A DNA stretch of 64,000 nucleotides from Lichenicoccus sp965276875 (GTDB lineage Bacteria > Pseudomonadota > Alphaproteobacteria > Acetobacterales > Acetobacteraceae): positions 2,976,001 through 3,040,000 of the forward strand of contig NZ_OZ255701.1 of assembly GCF_965276875.1 (NCBI RefSeq), in the 5' to 3' direction. Position 1 is the first letter of the stretch. Each line of letters begins with the position of its first letter. A program made the position numbers and the translations under genes. This document shows positions 36,283-44,438 of the stretch, in pieces. Below the pieces are notes generated by a model. The model worked only from the letters and a program-made list of their open reading frames with translations, did not search any database and was not told the DNA's origin.

Positions 36283-36623
36283 ATACCCTGCCTTGGCTTG
36301 TCGCGGCGTGGCTGATGCTGATCGGGCTCTACGGCATCGTCACCAGCCGCCATCTCGTGCACCTGGTGATCTGCCTGTCGGTCGCGCAATCATCGACCTA
36401 CGTGCTGTTGCTGTCGGCGGGCTACCGCGTTGCCGCCGCGGCCCCGGTCTTCACCAAGGGCCATGTCGGCGAGCGCGCCGTAGACCCGGTGGTCCAGGCG
36501 CTGGCGCTCACCGACATCGTGGTCGGCGCCACCGTCAGCGCGCTGCTGCTGGCGATCTCGATCCAGGTCTACAAGCGGCGCGGCACCCTCGATCCGGCGC
36601 GGCTGCGGACGATGCGTGACTGA
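36279..36623 (+). CDS. mrpC: Mrp/Mnh antiporter subunit C (NuoK-like)
   Basis: This 114-residue, three-helix subunit is homologous to NuoK. The segments LIGLYGIVTSRHLVHLVI and DPVVQALALTDIVVGATVSA match MrpC, including the conserved D-P-x-x-Q-A-L-x-L-T-D stretch. The GTG at 36279 overlaps the mrpB stop. It should form part of the proton-conducting membrane arm. Confidence 0.88.
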   Translation: MNTLPWLVAAWLMLIGLYGIVTSRHLVHLVICLSVAQSSTYVLLLSAGYRVAAAAPVFTKGHVGERAVDPVVQALALTDIVVGATVSALLLAISIQVYKRRGTLDPARLRTMRD

Positions 36624-36624
36624 C

Positions 36625-38442
36625 ATGATCCTGATACCGCTCGCGGTGGCACTCCCCTTGATCGCGGCCGCCTTGCTCGCGGGCCTGCGCCCGGTGCTGC
36701 CGCGCCTGCTCGGCGACGCGACCGCGATCGCCGCGGCCGTGGCGACCACGGCGATCCTGGCAACGCTGACAATGCTGTCGGCGCGTCACGGCACCATGGT
36801 CTATTGGTTCGGCGGCTGGCATCCGGATCATGGCGTGGCACTCGGCATCGCCTTTGCCGTGGACCCGTTCGGCGCGGCCACGGCGACGACGGGTGCTGTG
36901 CTCACCACCGGGGCGCTGGTGTTCGCCTGGCGCTATTTCGACAGCCTCGGCACCCTGTTCCCGACCCTGATCCTGGTGTTTCTCGCCGGCGTCGCGGGCT
37001 ACACGCTGAGCGGCGACCTGTTCACCATCTTCGTGTTCTTCGAGGTGATGAGCACCTGCGCCTACGCGCTCACCGGCTACAAGATCGAGGGACCCTCGCT
37101 GATGGGGGCGCTGGCGTTCGCGATCATCAACACTCTCGGCGCAATCCTGCTGCTTTGGGGCATCGCCCTGCTGTATGGCCGCTTCGGCGCGCTCAATTTG
37201 TCGCAACTCGGTCGCGCGGTCAGCGCCGTTGGCCATCCGGACGCGGCCCTGGTGGCGGCACTCGCGCTGATGGCCACGGGCTTCCTGACCAAGGCGGCGG
37301 TGCTGCCGTTCCAGTTCTGGCATGCCGACGCCGATGCGGTGGCCCCCACGCCGGTCTGCCTGCTGATCAGCAGCGTCATGGCGCCGCTCGGCCTGGTCGG
37401 CCTGGCGCGGGTGTACTGGACCGTGTTTGCCGGCGCCCTGCCGCCCACCGGCGGCGCGTGGATAATCCTGCTCTGGTTGGGCGGCGGCACCGCGCTGCTG
37501 GGAGCGGTGCTGTCGCTGCGGCAGCGTCATCTCAAGCGCCTGCTCGCCTTCACCACCATCGGTCACGTGGGCATGATGCTGTCGGGTCTGGCGACCGGCG
37601 TTGCCGGCGGCCTCGGTGGCATGCTGCTCTATCTGGCGGCGGACGGGCTGGCGATCGGCGCGCTGTTCCTCGCGGTGGGCATCGTGCTGCACCGCCTCGG
37701 CAGCGTCGACATCCCCGAAATCCACGGTCGCGGCGGTGAGATGCAGTGGGCGGCCCTGCTGTTCGTGTTGGGCGCGCTGGCGCTGGCCGCGATCCCGCCC
37801 TTCGGCACCTTCGAGGGCAAGGCCGGCATGGAGGATGGCCTCAGTGCGGCCGGTCCGCTGGCGAGCGCCGTGCTGCCCTGGGTGTTTGTGCTGTGCTCGG
37901 GATGCACGTCGGCGGCGGTGCTGAGTGCCGCCGCACGAATTTTCCTGGGCTGGGGTCCGGCGCCGGCGGACGAGGACGCGCCCACCAGCGAAGACGGTGC
38001 GGAGACCAAGCAGGGCGCGGAGCGGACACCATTGCCGCTCAAGCTCGCACCGAGCCTGCTGCTGGCGCTGTGCCTCGCACTCGGGGTGACACCCGGTCTG
38101 CGCAGTGCCGCGAACGCAGCCGCGGGGCGGTTTCTCGACACCTCCGGCTACCGGGCCGCGGTGCTCGACTCCAAGCCGACCGGGCTGCTGTCGTTGGCGC
38201 CGGCCACATCGCTCTGGCCCTCGGCTCCCAGCGTCGCGGCCTCGCTCCTGCTGGCGCTGCTGGTGACGGCGCTGATCGTCGTTCGTGGAAACATACCGCA
38301 GGCTCTGCGCCGGCTTGCGGAGCTGGTGGGGGCGCCGGCGCGCTTGCTGGAGCAGCTCCATAGCGGCGACGTGGAAGACTACGCGGCCTGGCTCGCCCTC
38401 GGCGCCGTCACCCTGGGCGTAGGCTTTCTACTGGCCGTCTGA
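36625..38442 (+). CDS. mrpD: Mrp/Mnh antiporter subunit D (NuoN/NuoM-like)
   Basis: This is the large antiporter-like subunit, about 605 residues with roughly fourteen helices. The NuoL/M/N signature region is visible: FFEVMSTCAYALTGY, the helix-7 GFLTKAAVLPFQFWHADA lysine motif and a later RLLAFTTIGHVGM loop. ATG at 36625 or GTG at 36616 could start it. It is longer than typical MrpD (about 500), with an extra C-terminal region rich in Ala/Leu. It is the only antiporter-like subunit here; no MrpA NuoL-like gene is present. Confidence 0.88.
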   Translation: MILIPLAVALPLIAAALLAGLRPVLPRLLGDATAIAAAVATTAILATLTMLSARHGTMVYWFGGWHPDHGVALGIAFAVDPFGAATATTGAVLTTGALVFAWRYFDSLGTLFPTLILVFLAGVAGYTLSGDLFTIFVFFEVMSTCAYALTGYKIEGPSLMGALAFAIINTLGAILLLWGIALLYGRFGALNLSQLGRAVSAVGHPDAALVAALALMATGFLTKAAVLPFQFWHADADAVAPTPVCLLISSVMAPLGLVGLARVYWTVFAGALPPTGGAWIILLWLGGGTALLGAVLSLRQRHLKRLLAFTTIGHVGMMLSGLATGVAGGLGGMLLYLAADGLAIGALFLAVGIVLHRLGSVDIPEIHGRGGEMQWAALLFVLGALALAAIPPFGTFEGKAGMEDGLSAAGPLASAVLPWVFVLCSGCTSAAVLSAAARIFLGWGPAPADEDAPTSEDGAETKQGAERTPLPLKLAPSLLLALCLALGVTPGLRSAANAAAGRFLDTSGYRAAVLDSKPTGLLSLAPATSLWPSAPSVAASLLLALLVTALIVVRGNIPQALRRLAELVGAPARLLEQLHSGDVEDYAAWLALGAVTLGVGFLLAV

Positions 38443-38712
38443 TGACGGGCACCCCGGGTCAGGAGAGATAACTGGCGAAGTCGGCGGCAATCGTAGTGCC
38501 CCTTGCCTCGGCCGGGATTGGGGACTGCCGCCGCGCGCAGTCTCGCAGGCATCCGAAAGCTGCTCAGGATGTTTGCTGTGTCATAGCGATGAACAGTCCT
38601 GAGGCTGGATACCCGCGGCAGGTTTATTTCGGTCATCTCGACAGCGCCGCCACCGTCTCTGCATTGCTCAATGCCATGTCTCGTCTCCCGTAATCGCCGG
38701 AGCCGCGGGCTG

Positions 38713-39525
38713 CTACGCCACGAACCGGACCACCCCGCCCTCGACGCGGAGCGCCGCCCCGCTGGTCGCGGAAGCCTGCTCCGAGCAGGCATAGACGATC
38801 ATGTTGGCCACCTCGTCTGTCATCGCGAACCGGCCGATGAGGCTGGTTGGCCGGGCCGCCTTCAGGAACGCCTGCTCGGCCTCGTCCTGTGTGATGCCTC
38901 GCACCTCCGCCTGGTGCGCCATGAAGTTGCCCAGGATTTCGGATCGCGTCGGGCCGGGCAGGACCGCGTTGACGGTCACGCCCGTACCAGCGACCGCCTC
39001 GGCCAAGCCGCGCGAGACGGCAAGCTGCGCCGTCTTGGTCATGCCGTAGTCGAGCATCTCCTTGGGGATGTTGACCGCCGACTCGCTGCTGACGAACACC
39101 ACGCGGCCCCAGCCCCGCTGCACCATCCGCGGCAAATAATGGCGGGTCGCGCGCACGCCGCTCATCACGTTCAGCTGGAACAAAGCGAGCCAGTCCTCGT
39201 CGGGAATTTTCGCGATGTCCTCAACGCCGACGTAGTCGCGGATAAAGGCCGTGCCCACGTTGTTGACAAGGATGTCGGCGTCCGGCGCCCGGGCCACGAG
39301 TGCCTCGACGCCCGCCGCCGTCGACAGGTCCGCGGCAACGCCGGACACGTCACGTTCGGGGACGGCCTGGCGGATCTGCCGCACCGCCGCGTCGACACGC
39401 GCGTTGCCGCGCCCGTTGACCACAACCGCGGCACCGGCCCGCGCCAGCCCTTCGGCAGTGGCGCGGCCAATCCCGGCGGTTGACCCGGTGACGATCGCCT
39501 TGCGGCCAGTCAGGTCGATGATCAT
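38713..39525 (-). CDS. Short-chain dehydrogenase/reductase
   Basis: This 270-residue classical SDR has the cofactor motif TGSTAGIGRATAEGLARAG, NNVG in the fourth strand, serines in VSSESAVN and the catalytic tyrosine and lysine in YGMTK. The substrate cannot be deduced. It is preceded, on the same strand, by a small NADP-dependent reductase gene and a broken SRPBCC gene under a nearby LysR regulator, suggesting one former operon. About 270 gene-free bases separate it from mrpD. Confidence 0.87.
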   Translation of the reverse strand: MIIDLTGRKAIVTGSTAGIGRATAEGLARAGAAVVVNGRGNARVDAAVRQIRQAVPERDVSGVAADLSTAAGVEALVARAPDADILVNNVGTAFIRDYVGVEDIAKIPDEDWLALFQLNVMSGVRATRHYLPRMVQRGWGRVVFVSSESAVNIPKEMLDYGMTKTAQLAVSRGLAEAVAGTGVTVNAVLPGPTRSEILGNFMAHQAEVRGITQDEAEQAFLKAARPTSLIGRFAMTDEVANMIVYACSEQASATSGAALRVEGGVVRFVA

Positions 39526-39581
39526 GTGGCATCCCGTTGCTTCTTGGTGGGTGAAAGATTGGAGGATGGCGCGTGCCCTGC

Positions 39582-40199
39582 TCAGCTCCGCGGCCGGCTG
39601 TCAGGGATCTTGGCAAAGTCCTGGAAGATCAGAGGTGCCCAGCTCTGCCCGCGCGCCTGGACAAGGGCTCCGCCCTCAGCCAGCGTGCCCAGTTTGACAG
39701 GGGCAAAGCCGAGCCGCTCGGCGAGTTCCTCAACCGAGGCCGTGGCGCTTTCTTCGTCGCTCGACACGAAGACCACCCGTCGCCCGCCACCCGTGTCCGG
39801 GTCGGCGGCCAGCTTTGCCGCGGCCAGATGGTTGAACGCCTTGACCAGCTTGGCGCCGGGGAAGGCGCGGGCGACGACGGCGGATGACGGCAAGCCGTCC
39901 AGGTCCTCGACAGGAATGCCAAACGCGTTCGTTACGTCGATGACGGTCCTGCCCTGCCAATTGGTCGCGGCTTTCGCCACCTCGCGGTGCTCCCAGAACG
40001 GAACGGCCAGCAGGATGAATTCGGCTGTCAGCGCCTCCTCCAGCGACTTGGGCGTGACCGTAGCCCCGATCGACGCGGCCTGTTGCGCCAGCGCCTCGGG
40101 CGGCCGCCGGCTTGCCACGGTCACGTCGATGCGCTTGCGGGCGAACGCCGTGGCGAGCGCCTGGCCGACCGCGCCAAATCCGATGATCGCATACGTCAT
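39582..40199 (-). CDS. NADPH-dependent F420 reductase-like (NADP oxidoreductase, coenzyme F420-dependent family)
   Basis: This 205-residue Rossmann protein is of the pfam F420_oxidored type, with the N-terminal dinucleotide motif AIIGFGAVGQALATAFAR and the middle segment VDVTN-like VIDVTNAFGIPV. In bacteria without F420 such proteins are NADP-dependent reductases of unknown substrate. The ATG at 40199 gives the motif at residue 5; the frame is open further but without homology. It lies between the SDR and a frameshifted SRPBCC gene on the same strand. Confidence 0.8.
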   Translation of the reverse strand: MTYAIIGFGAVGQALATAFARKRIDVTVASRRPPEALAQQAASIGATVTPKSLEEALTAEFILLAVPFWEHREVAKAATNWQGRTVIDVTNAFGIPVEDLDGLPSSAVVARAFPGAKLVKAFNHLAAAKLAADPDTGGGRRVVFVSSDEESATASVEELAERLGFAPVKLGTLAEGGALVQARGQSWAPLIFQDFAKIPDSRPRS

Positions 40200-40239
40200 T
40201 GAAAGTCTCCGGCTGATGGGGACTGCGGCTGATGCCCGG

Positions 40240-40697
40240 TCAGGCGCCTTCGCGTTCGAGAGCGACCCTTGCGAGGTCCTCAAGCAGCGTCTCGTGCGTG
40301 CGCCAGAAGCTGTCGGGCGCCTGCTTGCCCAGCTCGAGCCAGAGCGGGCCCTGCATCGCATCCTCGGTCCATAGGTGGGTGCCGTTCGCCGTGGGCGTGA
40401 TGATCCATGCATGGTAGGCACGGGACTCAGCCGACGCCTTCGGGCCGCCGGCCCAGGCAACGCGGGTCATCGGCTCGAACTCCTGGACAGATGCACGGAC
40501 GTCCTGGCCGGCCAGGTTGATTTAAAACGCGTGCCGAGGCGGAACCTGTCGTGGCCGTCGAGCAGTCGAACCTGTTCGACCCCCGGGTAGAAGCGGGACC
40601 CGGCCTGGAGATCGGTGAGCAACGACCAGATCGTCTCAGGCGATGCCTTGACGTCACGTTCGTTGGTGAAGTGGATGGGGGAACGGCTGGGGGTCAT
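40240..40697 (-). pseudogene. SRPBCC-family gene broken by a single-base deletion
   Basis: The N-terminal half (MTPSRSPIHFTNERDV to LGTRFK) and the C-terminal half (MTRVAWAGG to EREGA) of one SRPBCC/START-like protein are in different frames. The break is at about 40521-40523, where a run of four A on the coding strand appears reduced to three; restoring one base joins the halves as RFKINLAGQDV. Related proteins bind small hydrophobic ligands. A sequencing error is possible, but a second broken paralogue lies on the other side of the LysR gene. Confidence 0.72.
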
Positions 40698-40863
40698 GTC
40701 CTCCGGCCAGTGGATCGCTTTAAACATGTTGGCCTCGATCTGCAAGCACGCCTTTGTCCAACCGGATATCGGGTCGGAGGAGGTCGGGCAGGACTCGAAA
40801 CTTTCTCATATTGGTTGTGCGTTTGTGCACCGCCGACCCTCGCACTGCGCGCGACGGGGTGCG

Positions 40864-41760
40864 TCAACCGAGGGGGTAAGCCTGTCCCGCGAGCAGCGCC
40901 ACATAGGTCGCGAGCCGTTCGGACATGAACTCCGTAAAGAGCCGCACGCGCTTGGTCTTGCGCGTCTCGCCCTGTGTCAGGAGCCAGAGCGTACCGTGCA
41001 TACGCAGCCCGGTGCCCGGCACCCTGGCCAGCAACGGTTCGGCGTCTCCGACGAAACAGGGAAGCGTTGTCATGCCAAGTCCCCGGCGAACCGCGACGAT
41101 CTGCGCATCCGCATTCGTCGTCCTGAACGGCGCCTCCGCGGCCGGTATGTCGCCCCCGAGCGCCCAGTCGAGCAGGCCGATATTGTCCTTGACGATCCAG
41201 CGGATGCGCTCGACCTCGCCTGTACGCCATGCCGCGAGTCGCTCGCGCGACACGTATACGCCGCCGAACAACACCGGTCCCTTCAGCCCGTAGAGGTTGG
41301 GCGGCAGGGTCTCGCGGTCGTAGACCACCCGAATTGCTACGTCCGCCTCACGGTTGGTGAGGTTCACCGGCTCGTCCAGCGACAGGACGCTCATCTCCAC
41401 GTCCGGGTGCAGGCGCGTGAACGCCGCCAGGTCCGGCATGAGGAGGTGGGTGGCAATCGTCGGCGCCATGGTCACCCGCAGCAGACCGCGGGCGCCCTGA
41501 TCGCGGCCGAGGACGCGCGTCTCCAACTGGTTGGATGATGCCTCCATCTGCTCGGCGAGGCCAAGCACGTCCTCGCCTGCTCCGGTCATGCGGTATCCCG
41601 AGGGAAGCGGGTCGAACAGCCGCGCGCCCAGCCGCTCCTCCAGTTGGGCAACGCGCCTCAGCACGGTCGCGTGGTTCACGCCCAGGCGCTGCGCTGCCGC
41701 GCGCACCGAACCGCCGCGAGCAATGGCCAGGAAATGGCGGACGTCGTCCCAGTCGGTCAT
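40864..41760 (-). CDS. LysR-family transcriptional regulator
   Basis: This 298-residue regulator has an N-terminal winged helix-turn-helix (SVRAAAQRLGVNHATVLRRVAQLEE, split here as residues 18-42) and a periplasmic-binding-like effector domain. It starts MTDWDDVRHFLAIARGG. It lies upstream of the reverse-strand SRPBCC remnant, reductase and SDR genes and divergent from a second SRPBCC remnant, so it probably controlled both. The inducer is unknown. Confidence 0.88.
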   Translation of the reverse strand: MTDWDDVRHFLAIARGGSVRAAAQRLGVNHATVLRRVAQLEERLGARLFDPLPSGYRMTGAGEDVLGLAEQMEASSNQLETRVLGRDQGARGLLRVTMAPTIATHLLMPDLAAFTRLHPDVEMSVLSLDEPVNLTNREADVAIRVVYDRETLPPNLYGLKGPVLFGGVYVSRERLAAWRTGEVERIRWIVKDNIGLLDWALGGDIPAAEAPFRTTNADAQIVAVRRGLGMTTLPCFVGDAEPLLARVPGTGLRMHGTLWLLTQGETRKTKRVRLFTEFMSERLATYVALLAGQAYPLG

Positions 41761-41930
41761 GCTTCATCCCGCAGCGCGTCGCGACGCCGTGCAAGCGTTC
41801 GGTGACTGGATCTTTTTTGCACAACCGTTGCGCGCTGTTCCAGACTGAGCGCCGAGGGCGACCGCATCCATCTCGCAGCGTGTGAAGCGCCAGCGTTCCA
41901 GAACCGGCGCGCGGCAGCAGGAGAACGGAC

Positions 41931-42422
41931 ATGCTCGATCACGTAGCCTACCCGCCGCAGTACGATCCGCGGATTTCACCAATCTACGCGCTGAACGAAA
42001 TCGACGTGAAAGCCCCGGCGGCAATGGTGTGGAAGCTGCTGGTCGAGGCCGAGACCTTGTCGCGCTATTCCGCCTGAACATCAGGTCAAGCTCCCGGAGG
42101 GCGAGTTCGAGCTGAAGCTTGGGACCAGGTACACGCGTGTTGCGATCGGCGTTCTGATGCACCTGGTCGTAACGGAGTGCGTGCCTTTCCGCAGGCTCTC
42201 GTGGTCGACAACCGTGGATGGCGACTCAACCGGGTCAACGGCCTCCACGGCTGGGTCATCACGCCGACGCAAGACGGTTGTCATGTGCTGAGCGAGGAGA
42301 CGCAGCAGGGCCCCTGGTTCCTCGACCAGCTTGGGCACAAGCATCCCGGCGGTCTTTATAGTTATCATCAGGACTGGGTCGAAGCGCTCGCGCGCGCGGC
42401 CGAGGGCGCCGTGGCGGCTTGA
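41931..42422 (+). pseudogene. Second SRPBCC-family gene with at least two frameshifts
   Basis: A good start (AGGAG then ATG at 41931) opens MLDHVAYPPQYDP and runs 48 codons to a stop at 42077. The homologous reading continues in a second frame (HQVKLPEGEFELKLGTRY, 42078 to about 42215) and a third (WRLNRVNGLHGWVITPT to the stop at 42422). The C-terminal part is a clear paralogue of the broken gene at 40240-40697 (HGWVITPT against HAWIITPT). It is divergent from the LysR gene. Confidence 0.72.
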
Positions 42423-42436
42423 CGCCTCAATGGAAG

Positions 42437-42883
42437 TCATGCGGGAAAGAGATTTAGCCAGAACGGCAAAGCGCATAGTTCAGCAAAAATTCCTTGACGT
42501 TCGGCTTCTCTTGCCGATGCCGCGGCCTGCGCCGACACGTGCCGTGGAGTGCGAGGCGCATTCGCAAGGCCGCGATCACGGCCGTCGGGAGCAGAGTGAA
42601 ACGGATGGGGCTCGCACGCGAGCCGCATCATTTGGTAGCCACGGATCCTCCTGGCCGAGCGGCCGGGCAGGGCGTGCGGCGTGGCCGGCACGAAGGCCGG
42701 AAGCGCCAGCGCCACGCTCAGCGGGCAGAGCGCGTGACGGGTGGCATGCCGGTGCGGCGCAGGCGGACGCGGTGCTGCGCCATAGTACATCACGCTGTCC
42801 AACTCGAGATCTGCGATGTGCAGAGCCGGCGTGCCGGACGGTCGCGCGCCGGGGCCCAGGGCAAGCAGGCTCGCGAGCGCCAC
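42437..42883 (-). CDS. Possible DUF2946-like small envelope protein
   Basis: This reverse-strand frame resembles the DUF2946 group of small exported proteins found near metal-resistance genes: a hydrophobic N-terminus (ALASLLALGPGARPS), a CPLSVALALPAFVPATP block and an Arg/Pro-rich tail. The only start in frame is GTG at 42883, but family-like residues (FPDWLLVVV) continue upstream to a stop, so the 5' end may be damaged. The remaining 42423-43064 stretch otherwise holds only the arsR control region. Confidence 0.38.
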   Translation of the reverse strand: MALASLLALGPGARPSGTPALHIADLELDSVMYYGAAPRPPAPHRHATRHALCPLSVALALPAFVPATPHALPGRSARRIRGYQMMRLACEPHPFHSAPDGRDRGLANAPRTPRHVSAQAAASAREAERQGIFAELCALPFWLNLFPA

Positions 42884-42980
42884 GACGACCAGTAGCCAGT
42901 CCGGGAAGCGACGCGCTTACATGAGCGCGGCGCTACTGTTCCAAATCCGTGCGGGAAAGCGGGTTAATCGGGACGGCTCA

Positions 42981-43036
42981 CCACTATTTGAAAATTATCA
43001 AAAAGTGGTTGCAAGCCATCGTTGCCTCGACTATCT
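42981..43036 (+). promoter_or_regulatory. arsR operator dyad and candidate promoter
   Basis: CCACTATTTGA and TCAAAAAGTGG form an 11-bp inverted repeat with one mismatch around AAATTA (42981-43008). It contains the TTTGA-N6-TCAAA pattern expected of ArsR-type repressors. A possible promoter follows: TTGCAA at 43009 and CTATCT at 43031 with a 16-base spacer, placing the operator just upstream of the -35 box. Confidence 0.55.
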
Positions 43037-43064
43037 GGGGCTTGGCGCAACGTGGGAGCCTGAA

Positions 43065-43433
43065 ATGGACGCCAAGCTCGTCGTATCCGCCCTGAGTGCG
43101 CTTGCTCACGAGCACCGATTGGCCGCATATCGTCTGTTGGTCGAGGCCGGCCCGAACGGGCTTGCTGCGGGAGCGATTGCGGAAACGCTCGGCGTGCCGC
43201 CGTCGTCCCTCACGTTTCACCTGCAACAGCTTCTGCACGCGGGTCTGGCGACACAGCGCCGGGCCAGCCGGCAGGTCATCTACGCCGCCGACTTTGCCGC
43301 GATGAACGGCCTGGTCGGCTACCTGACCGAGAATTGCTGTGGCCGCGGCGCCGTCGCGATGCCGGCTTGCAGGCCGGCGTGTCTGCCCGCCGCAGCCGGG
43401 GGCGCGGTTCGCACCCGAAGGAGATCCGCATGA
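43065..43433 (+). CDS. arsR: ArsR/SmtB-family metalloregulator
   Basis: This 122-residue winged helix-turn-helix repressor starts MDAKLVVSALSALAHEHRLA, with the DNA-recognition helix in PPSSLTFHLQQLLHAGLA. Cysteines for arsenite are clustered in the C-terminal part (ENCCGRG, then CRPACLP), the pattern of arsenic-responsive family members whose sensor is not the classical ELCVCDL loop. It is the first gene of the ars operon and has an inverted-repeat operator 57 bases upstream. The frame is open further 5', but homology begins at the ATG at 43065. Confidence 0.85.
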   Translation: MDAKLVVSALSALAHEHRLAAYRLLVEAGPNGLAAGAIAETLGVPPSSLTFHLQQLLHAGLATQRRASRQVIYAADFAAMNGLVGYLTENCCGRGAVAMPACRPACLPAAAGGAVRTRRRSA

Positions 43434-43515
43434 GCCGTCACCTCCGCGTCTCTGCTGACGACCTGGTGGTGGCGAAGCCGCGTGTGACCTTCGCCACCGA
43501 CTGCAGCACCACGTC

Positions 43516-44049
43516 GTGAGCGCGGCCATGCCACACCCCTTCAACGTTCTGTTCCTTTGCACCGGCAACTCGGCGCGGAGCATTCTGGCCGAAGCCTTGA
43601 TCGATGAGCACGGCGGTGAGCGCTTCAAGGGGTTCAGCGCCGGATCGTTTCCACGCGGCCAGGTGCATCCCTGCGCGCGAAAGCTGCTGGAAACGCTTGG
43701 GCTGCCGGCGGACCATCTGCGGAGCACGAGCTGGGACGACTTCGCCCGACCGAACGCGCCGATCATGGATTTCGTGTTCACCGTCTGCGACCAGGCGGCC
43801 GGTGAAGTCTGCCCGGCGTGGCCCGGTCAGCCCGTCACCGCCCATTGGGGCATGCCCGACCCGGCGGCCGTCGAAAGCTCGGAGGTCGCGCAATGGCGGG
43901 CGTTCCGGGAGACCTTCCGGGCACTGGAGAATCGTATCAAGGTCTTCGTCTCGCTGCCGGTCGCATCGCTCGACCGCATGTCACTGAAGCGCCAGGTCGA
44001 GGTGATCGGTCGCATGCGGACCGACTCCGCTGAGGATAAAGTATCGTGA
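43516..44049 (+). CDS. arsC: Low-molecular-weight phosphatase-type arsenate reductase
   Basis: This 177-residue protein belongs to the protein tyrosine phosphatase-like arsenate reductases. The P-loop nucleophile is in FLCTGNSARSILAEAL. Further cysteines at VHPCARK, FTVCDQAAG and EVCPAWPG could form the disulfide relay to thioredoxin or glutathione. It overlaps the second arsenate reductase gene by four bases. Arsenate is reduced to arsenite, which the Acr3 pump downstream then exports. Confidence 0.87.
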   Translation: MSAAMPHPFNVLFLCTGNSARSILAEALIDEHGGERFKGFSAGSFPRGQVHPCARKLLETLGLPADHLRSTSWDDFARPNAPIMDFVFTVCDQAAGEVCPAWPGQPVTAHWGMPDPAAVESSEVAQWRAFRETFRALENRIKVFVSLPVASLDRMSLKRQVEVIGRMRTDSAEDKVS

Positions 44050-44438
44050 CCGTAACGATCTATCACAATCCGGCCTGCGGCACCTCGCGCAATGTGCTGG
44101 CACTGATACGCAACAGCGGCGAGGAGCCGCAAATCATCGAATATCTCAAGACACCGCCATCGCGTGCGGAGCTGACGAGCCTAATCCATCGCATGGGCGT
44201 CACCGTGCGCGACGTGATCCGGCAAAAAGATTTGCCGTATGCGGAACTGGGCCTCGACGATCTGACGCTGTCCGATGACGCGCTGCTCGATGCGATGATG
44301 GCGCATCCGATCCTGATCAACCGCCCGATCGTCGTGACCCAATTGGGCGTGAAGCTCTGCCGGCCGTCCGAGACGGTGCTCGACCTCCTTTCAAGCTCGC
44401 AGCGCGACATTCTCACCAGGGAGAATGACGCATCATGA
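44046..44438 (+). CDS. arsC: Glutaredoxin-dependent arsenate reductase (ArsC/Spx family)
   Basis: This 130-residue protein is of the glutaredoxin-coupled ArsC family, unrelated in fold to the preceding phosphatase-type enzyme. The catalytic cysteine is in YHNPACGTSRNVLALI, and the arginine triad region is visible in ILINRPIVV with further arginine in LCRPSE. It starts at a GTG overlapping the previous stop and ends overlapping acr3. The operon thus encodes two unrelated arsenate reductases. Confidence 0.9.
   Translation: MTVTIYHNPACGTSRNVLALIRNSGEEPQIIEYLKTPPSRAELTSLIHRMGVTVRDVIRQKDLPYAELGLDDLTLSDDALLDAMMAHPILINRPIVVTQLGVKLCRPSETVLDLLSSSQRDILTRENDAS

Noticed and set aside
36535..38361. Long open frame antisense to mrpD (about 600 codons)
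   Set aside because: It is a mirror of the GC-rich codon bias of mrpD, with Gln/Arg/His-rich low-complexity sequence and no family resemblance.
40519..40530. Programmed frameshift at the TTTTAAA run in the SRPBCC gene
   Set aside because: The run does not fit the X-XXY-YYZ slippery pattern in the reading frame and no stimulatory structure was evident; a simple one-base deletion explains it and the paralogue is also broken.
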